Shown here: positions 9,690 through 22,013 of the stretch, piece after piece
How the letters are laid out: every line of letters begins with the position of its first letter
Position numbering within the stretch: position 1 is the first letter of the stretch
Origin: Pezicula radicicola
Lineage: Eukaryota > Ascomycota > Leotiomycetes > Helotiales > Dermateaceae
DNA: 64,000 nucleotides
Direction of reading: 5' to 3'
Assembly (NCBI GenBank): GCA_003008705.1
Contig: PDUO01000106.1
Span: 31,995-95,994, forward strand
Translations under genes and position numbers: made by a program
Notes under the pieces: generated by a model
Told to the model about the DNA's origin: nothing
Database searches by the model: none
The model's input: only the letters and a program-made list of their open reading frames with translations

Positions 9690-12600
9690 TGTATGTACAA
9701 TTGTTTGCATCGCATCAACATAGTCAAGTGCTTCCGCGGCGTTGTAGAACTCGTTGAGCACGTTGTTCTCAAGAAGGATATGCAGTGGATGTGAAGATGG
9801 TATCAGCTGTTCTGAACAAGCGATGGATTGCAGTAGAAAACACAGCATATTGTGAAGTCGAGACCTCGGCTACAACCGCATCTATTCTAGCCAGTCTTTG
9901 TTCGTCTTTCAGCTCTCATAGTCTAAGATTTTTTGAGACGAAGACATTTGACCCTGATCGATAGCGCTCAATGTAGGTTTGCATCTAGCCGAAGAACTTC
10001 GAAAGATGCTGCGGTGTCCTATCGGTCAACTTGATGAGTTCATGATGATCAATGATACAACGAATCATGAGTTCTTCCAATAACGGCCATTCTTTTGCAC
10101 AGTCTTCTCTAGGATGCATATAGTCCTTTAGATTAACGAAGTTGCTATGCTGCTTCCATTCAAATTGCGGAATGAGCGGACGCCTTGAAAGCTCTGATGG
10201 AGAGTATTATGTGCCCTACATTTTGGGCTATTAGATATCCAGTGAAAGATCCCCGCTCCAACGTATTTATGTTAGCAGTAACATGCAAGTCTTGTGTGCT
10301 AGGAGAAATGATGACCTCCTCGATGAAAGTAGGCACTGCGATCTCGCGACAGTTTCGACTAAGTCCGCGGTAAGCAGAAACCGTGAAAAGCTGAAAGCAT
10401 TGATCCATGATTGCAGGACGGATTGCATAATCTGCACTCTCGTTCCCTTTCTGCGTCGGTACTGTTGCAATGGCTTGATTTTTGTCTGTCGCAGCAGAAA
10501 TGCGTTGCAGTCCTCGGAATGGCCCGGCATAATTGAATCCCATTCGTCTCAAAATGTTGTACCAGTCGTCCTCCTCTACTTTCCGTGGCAAAGGAGCACT
10601 TGGCTCAGAGGCATGAAGCGAAATCGATTTGTCTGTCAACGCTCTACCCTCACCGGCACAGTGTCTGACCCGCCTAGTTCCGTCAAACGAACTAATATTG
10701 AATGTGAACCAGGGTGAGTTGTCGGATAAGTCTATAGTGATAGGCATCAGAGTCGTCGAAAATTCTGTTGTCTTGTCATGCTCAAGGACCATCGCAGCGA
10801 CGATGCTGACATTTTTGAGACTGTAGATACTCGTAGCCCGTCCCCCGTCTAGTTGCCGGAGTGCTTCCCCAACCATAGCAATGTATCCGGCGACAGGAAA
10901 CACAGCCTGGCCATTCACTTCGTGTCCTGACAGCCAAGGGGGATCTTCCAAGGCAAGTATATTTCTCCAGCACGGCTTGTTGGAAGCCTCGACGAGTCTA
11001 TTTCCTAGCAGGTTGTATGGTGGATGACCACGGAACCTCCATGCTAAGCGTGGTTCCGCCCAATGGGTTGTCTCCCGTTTCCAGGACTTCCTTCACAAAG
11101 TTGCCATAGAGTTGTTAAAGTGTACACCCTGCTGAAAAAGCTTTCCAGCGGGATGAAGAAGACTCTCCTCACAGCCTTTGTCTCTTTGAAAAGTGCCAAC
11201 GTAGACATTATCAGACCGACTTGTAGAGGGTAGAATTTGTTCTATGGGTCCCTTTAATGCCGGGTGAGGTCTAATTCGAATGAGAACCATCTGTTCGTCG
11301 TGATCACTAAGTGCTGAGCGAAGTGCTGAGTTGAAGAGAACAGGGCTTTCTATGTTCTAGTATGAAGGTCCGAAACATCCGTCCCCGGTGAACCTCTTCC
11401 AGTGACGGAGGAGTACAATGGTATCCTTGGAGTGACGCTGTGCGCGAATACCTGCAGATGCTCCTTATACAAAGGCCCATACTCGCGCACATCATCTATG
11501 CATAGCATAAGCTTCCACCAGATCGAGTTCTGCATTAGGGTGTCAACCTATGGGAATGAAATGCTTTCTCAACACGCAGAAAACGCGCAAGAGTTCCAGG
11601 TTGGTCTGCTTTGATCTTGTTCACCACTTTGACAACCTGCGCGGTGTCTCCAGACAGGGTAACGCTACAATGACTATTCTCACAGGCAATGACAACTCCA
11701 TGTTCCAAATATGGGAACACTTCGTCTCGTCCAAGCCCAATGGCCACCATTGAGCCAGATCTGTGAGAGGACTCGGCGCTGGTACCACGGAAGGTCGCAG
11801 CAGCCATCGCGGCCTCAGCTGTAATGGTGCCACTGGCATACGCAGCAGCTATTTCACCAAACGAGTGTCCAAGGACAAAGTCTAGCGTAATTTCCCAAGA
11901 CCAAAGCACATCAACTAGCGTAATCTGCAAAGTAATCGACAACGGATGCCCCATCTCGGCTTTGTGTACACGGTTAAAACCATCGACCTTCCGTAACTCA
12001 TTTCGCATTGACTTTAGCGCCACCCAAGTTTGAATGGAGCAGAAGATTGTTTACCTCTAATAGTCTATGGCGGAGGTGTTGGCAATGAAAGCAAAAGCTT
12101 GTCTAATTTCTTGATCGTTCTTCGAAACGTGGCAATAGAGTCGATCAGTTCTACCCCCATCCCCAGCCACTGGGCACCTTGCCCTGTAAAGACCCAAGCA
12201 ATACGTGGAGAAGACTTTGCAGCTTCTAGAGTGGAGGCCTGTGAGAGGACATACTCCCAGTCACCGCAAAAGCACGGTGTTTTGTATGTTCCCGTCGATT
12301 TGATAATGTATAGGCTTGTCCCGCAATGATGACTTGCTGTCTTTCATGTATCCTCGATATGTCTCAATGCTTACCTCGAGTGAGGCAACGCTGCTAGCTG
12401 AAAAAAAGTAGAAGGTGTTTTTTATCATCGTTACGATCTGTACTGTCGGTGATCCTTCGATCATGAACCCAATATTGATGTAGAGACTCAAGTATGGCCT
12501 TGAAGCATTAGTGAACTGCGTCTACAGGTTCTTTGCCTGCGTGTACATGAGCCTTGACATCGCTTATGGCAAATGAATTTACGCTGACCCTTTCAGCTCG

Positions 12601-14118
12601 ATCTCTGGGCCACGCCTCAGGTCCAGTCGGTACATGAAGCCTGGCCTGCATCTCTTGAAGGGAACTGGATACAGTCTTAGCAACCTATTTGGCACATCAT
12701 AATACGAGCTTACTTTCGGATAGGGAGTCTTGAAGTCGATATTTGGGGGCACCATTCGGTACTCAAGCGCCAAAACACCTTTTATCAGACTCGTCAGGCC
12801 TGCAGCAACCTCGGAATGTCCAACATTGGGTTTGATCTAACACACACAGATCTATTAATGTCCAGCAAAATACAACGTATCAGGGGTCTTACCAATGTGA
12901 TAGTCACTCCTTTCTTGCCAAAAATATTTTGCCACAGCTGCAGCCTCGAGAGTATCGCGGACGGCAGTGCTGGTACCATGACACTCGACTATGGCGGTTT
13001 GTGATAAATCTGAGATCCCAGCAATTTCGTAAGCACGGTATATCAGCATTTCCTGTGCTAAGGGACTTAGTGTAGTCAATCCCTATGTCCGGCCGTCGAA
13101 GTTGACGCTGGTTCCACGGATAATCGCAGAGATAGGGTCACCACCCTGGAGAGCGTTACTTAATTTTTTGACGTAAATTATATTAACAGCTTCACCACGG
13201 CCATATCCATCTGCTAAAGCATCTAAAGTTTTGCAAGTCCTTGACGGAGAAAGCAAGCCTTGATTGCTCAGCGCTAACGACCCTTTGAATTGCTTCGCAC
13301 ACCAGGTCTGAACAAACCAAAGACGAGGAGCAGCCAGTTTTAACTGTCATACTGCATTTCAACTAGCAACACTGTTAACAATACTCAAACATATGTAACA
13401 TACCTTGGCCCGTGCAGGCCGAGTTCATATGAAATTCGATTTCCAAGTACGAAATCCTCGTAGCTAGTGACCCGATATCCCCCTCTGTGTTGAGTCTCCT
13501 TAGCAGAGGTCCAGCTAGTCCTCGCCAAACACACCCACGTAGCAGCTAATGTTGCTGCCACGCCAAGAGGTTGCTCTGACATTCTCCATACACTCATAGG
13601 TGACTTCTAACAACTGTCTTTGCTACTGGGGATCGAGCCGTTCCAGCTGCTTCTTGGACAAAGAGAAGACCGAGGTGTCAAACTGCTGCATTTCGACATC
13701 CTCCAGGAAATATCCTTTGTTCATTGGAATGTTCCCGCGTTTCCCGGATGGGTCGTGCAAGCCAGCGACGTTATATCGGTCTTGTGGCACATCGCACAGC
13801 CCACCTCTCTTCTAAACTAGCATGTTCCAAAACTGTTCACTGTTGTGCACTCGCGTTGGTAGTTGCAATCGGTTTGACTGGCACAGCCTATGCATGATCA
13901 TGATTGCTGTTGGAGTTATGGACCGGTCCTTGCCAGTATTTGAGCAGGGGTTGTTGCTCAGCCTCTTCCTTTTCAAATCCTGTGAAGCTGTTGGTAGTCC
14001 CTTTCCCCCTCGACTTGCAGTTCTTTCCATCAAGTGGTTTCCATGCTGTGGCAGGACAGTATGGATACTGCGCTTTGTTGGAAGGGTCGGTATCCTGCGT
14101 GTCGTTAGAAGATAACAA
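9690..14118 (-). pseudogene. Highly reducing polyketide synthase remnant (KS-AT-DH-start of MT), truncated
   Basis: Reading minus from about 14118: an Asn/Ser-rich leader, then KS N-terminus pieces (SEQFWNMLV; GYFLEDVEMQQFDTSVFSLS; LERLDPQ), FVLGNRISYELGLHGP, the active-site motif TGCSSSLV near 13350, GYGRGEAVN, and [13 protein letters not shown] near 12990. AT remnant 11535-12023 with GHSFGEIAAAYASG. DH 10160-10951 with the HxxxG-type start WLSGHEVNG..PVAGY and a C-terminal D-x-x-x-Q (DQCFQ). A linker leads towards a methyltransferase domain (HPLHILLENNVLNEFYNAAE near 9760) and breaks off at about 9690 before the SAM-binding core. MT, ER, KR and ACP are missing. Premature stops include TAG at 13812 and 13083, plus several frameshifts. 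Domain content and orientation match the larger PKS at 22.0-29.2 kb. Confidence 0.85.
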
Positions 14119-14350
14119 GTACGTCTTGGCGTCTTACAGAAAGAGCTTCCACGTGGTCTGCGTGAATGGCGATGGCGATATAGAAATTTCAAATCCAGAT
14201 GCTCATGGGAAATTCAAAGTTGTGCACTTTGATTGTAGATAGCAAGGAGCTTCCTTTCAGCTAAATAATTTCGGGAGACAAAGCCGTAACTCGTCACGTA
14301 AGGATTCTTGTGTCGGTTCATTGCAAGCCCATACAACATGTACGCTAGAT

Positions 14351-14378
14351 ATGCTATGCTATGCTATGCTATGCTATG
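14351..14378. repeat. ATGCT pentanucleotide repeat
   Basis: About five and a half direct copies of a CTATG/ATGCT pentamer, overlapping the 3' end of the minus-strand hypothetical gene. Confidence 0.85.
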
Positions 14379-15514
14379 ACTTTTGTCGATCTTCACCACT
14401 GTGCCATAGTCTATGGGCTCTGCTTGCTTGGCGAGCCAATATGAGCTCTCTTTCAAAGTCATCCATCTCTGTAATCTTTCCAGGTTCTTCTTCAATGTCC
14501 TTTGTATCACCACCCTCTGTGAGATTAATCTCCTCCTTCGTGTCTATAGTTGATGGGGGTCTGGTAGCCGGAGTTGAAACAGGTGATTCCTTGTCTGACT
14601 CGGTGAGTAACCATTGTGCCTTCTTGCGCCGACGATCAAATGCAAGTTCTCTGAGGAGCGTTTGCTGCGTTTGCTCGGGTTGCTCAGTTGGCTGTGGTTG
14701 GTGGATTTTGTGGAGTTGGTGGGGTTGATAGGGATGCTGCGCTTGCTGGATTTGCTGGGTGCCTTGTTCTCCGGTCTGAAGCTGTTTTCCAAGTATTGCA
14801 TCTTCGTCTATAAGATGCTGATTCTCCGCTGTAAACAGGGGAGGAGGTGCAAAGGTTGTCTGAGAGTTATCCTGATCGACGGCAGACTGTGGTGGGTTTT
14901 GTGGTGACGGGACGGATGTTGAAGGAGGAGTTGGTGAAGTTGGAGAGATTGTAGAACAGTGCCGCTCATTTGGCCTAGGAGGAGAGGAGGGTATGTTGTC
15001 TTTGATTGTTGCCACAGGTGTTGGGCCAGTACACAGGGGAGATGAAGGTTGATTGTCGGACCCGGTATGTGAGGTGACTTCTGCAAGGGGACATATTAGC
15101 AAGGAAAGTTGTCTTCAGAGAAGCGACTGACTTAGGAGCGTCAATGGAAAGTAGTAACGAACCTGATGCTTGCTTCTCCAAAACTGGTTCTCGACGACTG
15201 CTCCTCATCCAGACACCCGCAAGGAGTCGTAATTCCTTCTTCGTCTCCTCGACTCGTGTCTGCGATAGATTTCGGAGGAGGGTACAGGTGCTAAAGGCGT
15301 CGTCGATTGCTGCTGTGACCTTTTTCTTATTCTCTCTGGATAAGAGCGAACCCTGTACACCGCTCAGATTTTTGTTGAAAGCTATATAGCAGGCATTCTT
15401 CACGAGAGTGACAGATGCGTCATCTTCGAAGCCAGAGACGCTCTTCAACTTTGAAATGGTAAATGCCGGCATTTCATAATAGTCGCGGCGGATGGTGGAT
15501 GGTGAATAACGCAT
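14374..15514 (-). CDS. Hypothetical protein, Gln/Pro-rich C-terminal half
   Basis: Two exons, 15514-15163 and 15080-14374, joined across an 82-bp intron (GT at 15162, CAG at 15081-15083) that restores one frame. The ATG at 15514 is the longest choice; the ATG at 15472 (MPAFTISKLKS) is an equally good start. The N-terminal part (about 120 aa) looks globular and helical (ITKLK-like start, ACYIAFNKN, KKKVTAAIDDAFSTC, TRVEETKKELRLLAG). After residue about 130 the protein is low-complexity: Pro/Ser-rich, then a Gln/His/Pro tract, then a charged, conserved-looking tail (DDFERELILARQASRAHRLWHSG). No family recognised. It is divergent from the gene at 16183 across a hairpin-rich repeat array. Confidence 0.6.
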
Positions 15515-15670
15515 CCAGGAGGACAGAGAATAGGAGACAATGACGGTGATGGTGATGGTGAGGTTTTTGGAGGAAGCAACCAACAGGAGAAGGAAGTCCA
15601 AACAGCACGCTACACGTTTTGTGGTTCGCGTGATCACATGCTGGTGCGCGCCCTTAAAGATGCGTGCCTA

Positions 15671-15995
15671 GCGTAGATAGAAGATGGAAGTTGGAAGGTA
15701 GATGCGGCTGGGTAGTTAGCGTAGATGGATGACGGAAGATGCATCACCTGATACATCTTTAAGAGTAGTGTGGTGAGCGTAGATGGATGACGGAAGATGA
15801 TTTAGCTCATCCATCTTCAGAAGTGTACGAAGGAAGTTAGCGTAGATAGAGGACGGAAGATGCATTAGGTAATTAATTCATCTTGGAAGAAGTGTAGTTA
15901 GCGTAGATGCTCCTAAAGATGCATCACCTGACCCATCTTCGAGAAATCTGAAGTTGCGTAGATGGAAGATAGAAGATGGAGGCTAGATAGATCAG
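15671..15995. repeat. Six-unit degenerate array with internal inverted repeats, between divergent genes
   Basis: The core GCGTAGATGGATGACGGAAG begins, in degenerate form, at 15671, 15719, 15777, 15840, 15901 and 15956 (spacing 48-63 bp). Most units then carry an inverted repeat such as AGATGCATCA-CC-TGATACATCT, GAAGATG..CATCTTC, or GATCAGCTGATC in the last unit. The unit sequence diverges but the symmetry is kept. It fills the intergenic space between the minus-strand gene ending near 15514 and the plus-strand gene starting at 16183. Confidence 0.85.
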
Positions 15996-16182
15996 CTGAT
16001 CCATCCTCTTGCCGTTCGCGTCCACGCATCCTCTGTGCAAACGCGTTCTTGCTATTCACGTCTCCATCTCGCCGCCTAGAACATCTAGACATCGTCCTTG
16101 TCCACTTTTCGCAGCTTTAACAACCTACCTCCACGACAGCCTCAGCCACAACACCTGCCACGACTTCGTCTCCTCTGCTACA

Positions 16183-16795
16183 ATGGCCGATCAGCCAAGG
16201 CAGATACTTCCACTGGGAGAGCAATTGCTGCAGTACCGAAATGGCCACGAAGACGATAGCAATGTGGTGAGTACAGCAGCACTCTTCCTATCATGTCTGC
16301 CTATCGCTGTCTCTTCTTGAGTTAACCTATTAGTTTCAGTTCGCATACTTCCACAATCTGCACGAAGAATCCACTCGCAATCAAGGCCAACTCGAGGGCA
16401 TTCGCGCAAAGCTCGCAGAGCAGGAGAATCGGTTGAGAGGACAGGAGATGCAACTTACAAGGAATCGATGGATCATGTCAGCGTACGATCTCGCAGAGGA
16501 GCTGAAAGGTTTTGTTCCCGATTCCACAGTCAACGCGGATCAATTCATACCCCTTTTTCAAAATGTTACGACACTCATTACTACACGAAGCTCGAGCGCA
16601 ATATCCAGAGTGTTCAGAGAGAAAGGCCTTGCTTCTACATGGCTTTGTTTGCGAAAGGTACTGGACCTTGGACACTCTTCAGTGATGCTGCCAAGAAAAG
16701 ACCTCGTCTGCTCAGAGACTTGTAGCGTTAGCTGTGCACAGATGTTTTTCAGGGATGGTGATCTGGAAGCAACGGTTAGGCTGTCGCCGCGGTAG
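16183..16795 (+). CDS. Hypothetical protein with coiled-coil, two exons
   Basis: Exon 1 is 16183-16266 (MADQPRQILPLGEQLLQYRN start); the intron 16267-16339 has GTGAGT and TTTCAG ends; exon 2 continues from 16340 to a TAG at 16795. The segment just after the junction is rich in Glu/Gln/Arg heptads (STRNQGQLEGIRAKLAEQEN, RLRGQEMQLTRNR) and is a likely coiled coil. The rest is not recognised. A further intron beginning at a GTACTG near 16657 is possible, so the C-terminus is uncertain. Confidence 0.5.
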
Positions 16796-16894
16796 CGATG
16801 CTGCAAATTCAATCCATATACAGTACCCCCGTACTACGTGGTAAGTTACAACAATAAAGGACTTGTATCGAGAGTTTCTTGGAAGCTTTGGCTA

Positions 16895-17140
16895 ACTTGT
16901 GTCTTGCCACAGAGCATTTACTCCAATCCTACATTATATACGCACGAACTTCGAAGATACCCTACAGCACAACCGAATATCTGTCGAATTTTTCGGACCA
17001 TTCTAGGAATCCATGTCGGAGGAGGATTAGGGATGAACTGCTTTGGGTTCTTCCATCATCCCGATCGTGGTGTTGATAAATAGCGTCATATAGGTGGCTC
17101 TCATCGACTTTGCAAGATGGAAGCGGTCATGCTGCTGACT
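16895..17140 (+). pseudogene. Degenerate coding fragment with TAG/TGA interruptions, unknown
   Basis: One frame reads protein-like segments (RAFTPILHYIRTNFEDTLQH; NRISVEFFGPF; TALGSSIIPIVVLINSVI; VALIDFARWKRS) interrupted by three TAG and one TGA. The middle part is hydrophobic and could be a membrane segment. It may be a decayed last exon of the preceding gene or an unrelated remnant. No family recognised. Confidence 0.25.
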
Positions 17141-17670
17141 GCAATAAAATGTGAAAGATGTAAGATATTGGATTGTACTGGAGATTGTTGTAGTCTGCAG
17201 CAAACAAACCTGTCCTGTTGTTACAGCTCGGATAAGAGTCGGGCCTACGGGAGAGACAATATACGCACTCTCTCATCCCCCATCAAAATCATATATACTA
17301 TGCTCCTCGTCCTAACCTCGTAAATACAATCATTGCCACCATTGCACCCCTGGTCCTAAATGAGGTCTTGCTGTTGAATTTGCGTTATACCAGTCTCGAT
17401 GTAAGCTGCAACATGATTTTCAAGTTCATTTTCCCTATCGATTGGATTTACAACCGACAAGCGTATACCCGTGCTGCAACCTCTCTAGTCGAGCAATATC
17501 ACGGACGTCCTACGCCAGCTGCACCGGCTCGATTCCCGGTATTCCCTACCCACTCCCTTGGACAGGCCTCCCTCGGGAAATTTAGTATTAGTAAAATGTG
17601 TTTCTCTTCACGGAACAGGTCAGCGATAATGCATCTGGCTTACAAGCAAAGCTGGTCTAGCAAAACTTGG
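17141..17670. other. Intergenic, no recognised feature
   Basis: Moderate-GC sequence in which open frames occur but show no recognisable motif. Confidence 0.4.
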
Positions 17671-17672
17671 CC

Positions 17673-17984
17673 TTATGTCTCCGCGGCAGTACCCTCTAGC
17701 GGTACATACAGGAGCTCGATGAGCCGCAACGCGAAGGCCTTAAATTCTCCTAGGATCAAGACCAGACCCTTGTGCAACGGTTCAAAGAATCCCCCTGAGT
17801 CGCCCTTAAGAAGCTTACAGCAAAAACCTATACTTCCACAAATGTACGCTCCAATCAAGACATTCGATCTTACGTCGCCGTTGTGATTCGCCATACTAAA
17901 GCCTCGGACATAGACAAACCAATCCAATAATCTCGATCCTATACTTAGACCATTGGTTACACAGCTGACTAAGTCGACCACAGC
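17673..17984 (-). pseudogene. Fragment of an unknown fungal protein family
   Basis: An open frame with protein-like composition (VVDLVSCVTNGLSIGSRLLD; DVRSNVLIGAYICGSIGFCC; HKGLVLILGEFKAFALRLIE) but no ATG; a stop precedes a TTG. It ends with a stop in mid-helix. The N-terminal hydrophobic helix resembles those of fungal STAND or ankyrin proteins only loosely. Treated as a truncated remnant. Confidence 0.3.
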
Positions 17985-17989
17985 CAAGT

Positions 17990-19850
17990 TATTTCATGGA
18001 TGAACTTACTTTAAAGGAAGATATATGGCGTAATATACTGCAAGCCTAGAGATACCAACAGCAGCTTTAGTAGGTAGATGCTTCGCGTTCCCGTTCATAA
18101 GGTTACACCAATCCTTAACAGAACTTCAGGAACGATAGGCCACGAAATATACAATTCCGACTCCTATACATGAATTCCAGCCCCTTCTCTCCTTTCTTTT
18201 AGGATTCTTAGGCTCAAACTTTCCCAGCTAACCAAGGAAAGCCACCCCCAAAACGATCTCTTCCTTTCAAACCCCGGCTGCAGCTTACAGCAGGGTTTAC
18301 AGACGCGTCCCAAAAAGACAATACTCTAAACTCCTCTAAAACTTAGTGGTTAGATATCAGTAGGTGCCGAAGATTTCGTAAATACAATAGTGCGAATTAT
18401 TCTAACAACAACTATTATAATATTCCCGAGACACAAGGTTTACAATATAACAAGCAGTTGGAAGATATAGGATACTTTCTATACGAGGAGGTTACAATAA
18501 TTACTACCTATATAGACGGATGTTCCTAGGATAATACTAAGGATATTAACGGGAAGGATAATAACAAGGAAGGGGAAACTTAATGTACTATAAATGTAGT
18601 TAGGATCTCTTGTTTAGGTCTAAATTATTTATATATATCTACTCTAATACCTATACACTTCCTAAGGACTAATGTAATAATACAAGTGGTGAATCCTTGA
18701 ATAACTCGGTGAATTCTATCCTAGGCCCAAAGATTCTCAACTGGGTTTATAGTGACTATACTCTGCTTCCTGTGATTCCCCTTATTCATTAGAGTACACC
18801 TACAGCTTCGTATATACCAGTACTTGTTTCGTGGTCTAGGAGATACTTAATAAGATACTAAAGGGAAGGGTGGCCCGGTAGTTATTGGTATACACCCTAT
18901 CAATCGGTAGGTAATCACTAACGTATATCCTATGCCTATTCAATTAGATGTTATCGAAACTTTATATAGTATAGCCGTGATTTTAGTTGTTAATGCTTCC
19001 TCCCTAAGTTTTATCTACAGCCACACTATTGTTTCTTTTCGGTACTTATCCTATCTTTTACGTCGGAAAACAAAGTACTAAACTATTTTATTTCCCTTAC
19101 TTAACCTCATTCACATTAGTCTAATAATATAAACTCTTATATATTTAATAAAAATTAAGATAGTATATCTATATATCCTTCTAAGAATTTCTCTATATTT
19201 CTAGGGGGGTTTTTTTTTTAGAAAGGTATACTCTATTATAGGAGTAGGAATAGATTAAATAGGCTGCCCGCTTTTTGATGTTCTTTACGTAGACTATTGA
19301 TAGATTTGATTCGTTAAGCGAAACGACTCGCGCGGCGCGAGTACTATATACCCTCCGGAGACATATAGCCTCTAACATATAGCGAGGCAGCCGGTAAGTA
19401 CGGTAAGGCAAACATGGCTTTAAGTAATGCTTACCTACTTTGTAAGGCAGTAAGTAGTAAAAGTCGCTAGACTTAGGTTTACTGTCTACTATATCCTCTA
19501 GGATATACCTTATACTATATATAGCTTAGGCATTGTAAGCACGTAATATATAGGCTTTCTCAGTCACCTGCTGGCCACTCTTATCTCTAGCTCCCTTATC
19601 GACCGCGTTATTACTATCCCTATCTTCTGAGTCGCTACTACTAGTCTTACCTACGGCCTTGTCTACTAATATCTTAACTCTTGTAAATAATCTCCTAACT
19701 CCTATACAGCCCCCTAAAGCTCTCCTATTCCGTTGGTTTTTATAACCCACCGCTCGCGCGGCTCCGCTATTTCATATAGCGTATGAGATGAGATATTTGA
19801 TCTCAAAGCGTATAGTGATGAGTATGATGCTTTATTATTGTGGCACTGAC
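17990..19850. other. AT-rich, RIP-like block without recognisable genes
   Basis: Composition shifts to AT with many TAG/CTA/TTA trinucleotides and only short chance frames. It probably derives from repeat sequence too mutated to identify. Two short GC-richer patches (about 19310-19410 and 19560-19760) keep CpG/CpA but gave no recognisable protein. Confidence 0.5.
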
Positions 19851-19999
19851 TTGCGCTTTCTTCTCCCTTTTTTGCTTGCTTCCAATCCTGTCTTCGCCCT
19901 CCCTAGCCAAAGACGCGCAGCAACACCACCGACGTCCTAGCGCGAACCGCTCTCCCTCCTAGGCTTTCTCCTTCTCACCACTCAGCTGCATCATCCAGC

Positions 20000-20640
20000 A
20001 ATACCTGTCTCCCACACGTTGCGCCGCCACAAACTCTGCATCCGCCTTCACCGGCTCCGACTTGAAACTTCGTCCCTCGTACTTCTCCATACCTCTCTCC
20101 TCAGCCGCACTTCCGTGCTATACCATAATGCAATTCCACCGCTCCAAAAAGGTCGCCTGTGGAAACAGACTACATACACCGTCCGGCCCCAGCACCTGTA
20201 TCGTCGCCGTGCTATAAAAGGCCTCCAGCACCGACCTCACCAGCGAGAGCACCGTCTACACCACCTCAACCCGCCGCCTATCGGCCTTCCTCTGCAGCCG
20301 CTGCTGGTACTCGTCTCCCGTCTCGACCGGCTCATATTCCTCAAAGACAATCAAGTACTCCCCTACCCAGCTACCCCTCATCAGCTCATCATTCACATAG
20401 ATGTCCATATCCGAGTCCGGCCAACACTCCCGCGCCAAAAACTAGCACACCAAACCACCTGCAATCACAGCTCCTGTCTCTCGCATCACCTGGCGAAAGC
20501 TGTCCATATCACTCACAAACCTGCCTAGCGTTAAGTATATCTTCCACTCTGATAGCACCATCTTGTGCAACTTCCTACAGCACACGCCTACAGTTAACAA
20601 GCTGCGTAGACGAGTCTTCCTAGTACTCCTCTCTGGAATT
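20000..20640 (-). pseudogene. Nucleotidyltransferase-like family remnant (SDxDIYV motif)
   Basis: The minus frame reads LGRFVSDMDSFRQVMRETGA, then VIAGGLVC(stop)FLAREC, then WPDSDMDIYVNDELM, KADRRRVEVV(stop)TVLSLVRSVLEAF and LGPDGVCSLF. This matches a widespread fungal hypothetical family whose hallmark is a G-S/G-x-A-L-x-F-F stretch followed by W-P-x-S-D-L-D-I-Y-V, resembling the active site of nucleotidyltransferases. At least two TAG codons interrupt it, both at places where Gln or Trp would be reached by one transition. Confidence 0.45.
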
Positions 20641-20779
20641 CATAGCTGGCCGTTATTACTAGCACTAGTGTCGACATTTTCTTTGCCTGCAAAAAGACAA
20701 ACACGCAGCGTCTACCTGCGAGGCACCACCGTCCCTATATACCTTCGTATACACATTAGTGCATACACTAATTTAGGTG

Positions 20780-22013
20780 TGTATAGGGGTTAATTGAAGT
20801 TAGTAAGGTAGCGCCATGCACGAAAGCTATCTATATGTATAGTATACCTTTTTCTTCTTGTTCTCTTTTGAATCTACTAAGTGGTTTTTAATGTATAAGA
20901 TTTTATGGTCTTAGAATTTACTTTAGAAAATAGTTTTTCTTGTTTCTTAAAAAAAAGAAAGAAAGAAAGAAAGAAAAAAAAGTAACTATATTATGGTTAG
21001 GAGAAGATAACGAAATTTCTATATCACTCTTAAGCTCTCCTAGTAGTTCTATATTGGACAGAGGTTTACTATCAAGCTAAGGACTTGTAAGTAGTTTATA
21101 AATTAAGAGGGGGAGAGAGAGAACTTCCTTTATTATTATCTACTTAAAGTTCTCTCTCCCTATCATTTACCTCCTTACCATCTACTTCCTCACCACACCC
21201 CCGTCCCGCCTCTAGCAAAGCACCCTCCCTAAATCAACTCCTTCCTCTTCCTCTTAACCTTCTATAAAACAACATTATTAACATCCTCCGCCTTATCAAC
21301 CGTCTTTAAGTCCCGATACTCTAGTGGATTAGCGCTCAACTGTTTCAATAGCGTTGTATATATACACACACTTTGATTGAGATCTGCTTGTTAACCTTTA
21401 TACCATTCTAGTGTATAACTCTAAGAGGATGTCTTCCTGATTGGTGGTTTTCTAGCGGAAGACGCAGGCGTTGTAGAATGTACGTGGGTTGTACTGTCGG
21501 AAAATGAGCTGTTGTTAGATTTAATGTTAATTGTTGTACTATGTTAGGAGAGCTAAGACTTAGGATTGAAAGAGGGATTAGGATTGGGAGCGGGAGAGGG
21601 ATATATATATATACTCTAGATTGATTAGAGAGATAGATGTTAATTCTACCTACACTAGTAGGTGATACTCCTAGAATCTTAGCAAATACTACACAACGTC
21701 CTACTTTACCTAAATTAGAAAACAAACTTTATAAAATCGTAGTATTTCTATATAACTATACTACTATCTTTTGGCGCTAAGTAGCGGGGACTCTCTTTTA
21801 ATAGGGCGAGGATGTCGGCGGGATATAGGTAAAGTTAACAAAGCCCTCCTGTAAGAGTGCATAGAGGTGGCGAGATGGCGATGGAGATAGGGCCCGAGGT
21901 GGTGGTAAAGCGAAGGGTAAAGATACGAATGTATTTTAGTGTAGAAGAGGAGGGGGAGGAGGAGAAGAAGCCGAAGGAAATCGACTATTAGACGGCCTTG
22001 AATATAGCTTGTA
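20780..22013. other. AT-rich block with poly(A)/GAAA tract
   Basis: Strongly AT-biased, gene-free sequence directly downstream of the PKS remnant. It includes an A-rich (GAAA)n tract at about 20950-20984 and a TA-rich run at about 21602-21612. The C-terminal ACP expected for the adjacent PKS cannot be found here. Confidence 0.6.

Noticed and set aside
15515..15637. N-terminal hydrophobic extension (signal-like) for the hypothetical gene at 14374-15514
   Set aside because: The upstream frame begins at a GTG with no in-frame ATG; the hydrophobic stretch is probably 5' UTR or promoter read in frame.
20019..20623. Long plus-strand reading frames (170 and 155 codons) rich in His/Pro/Arg
   Set aside because: They are the antisense of the SDMDIYV-type remnant on the minus strand; their composition is that of a shadow frame.
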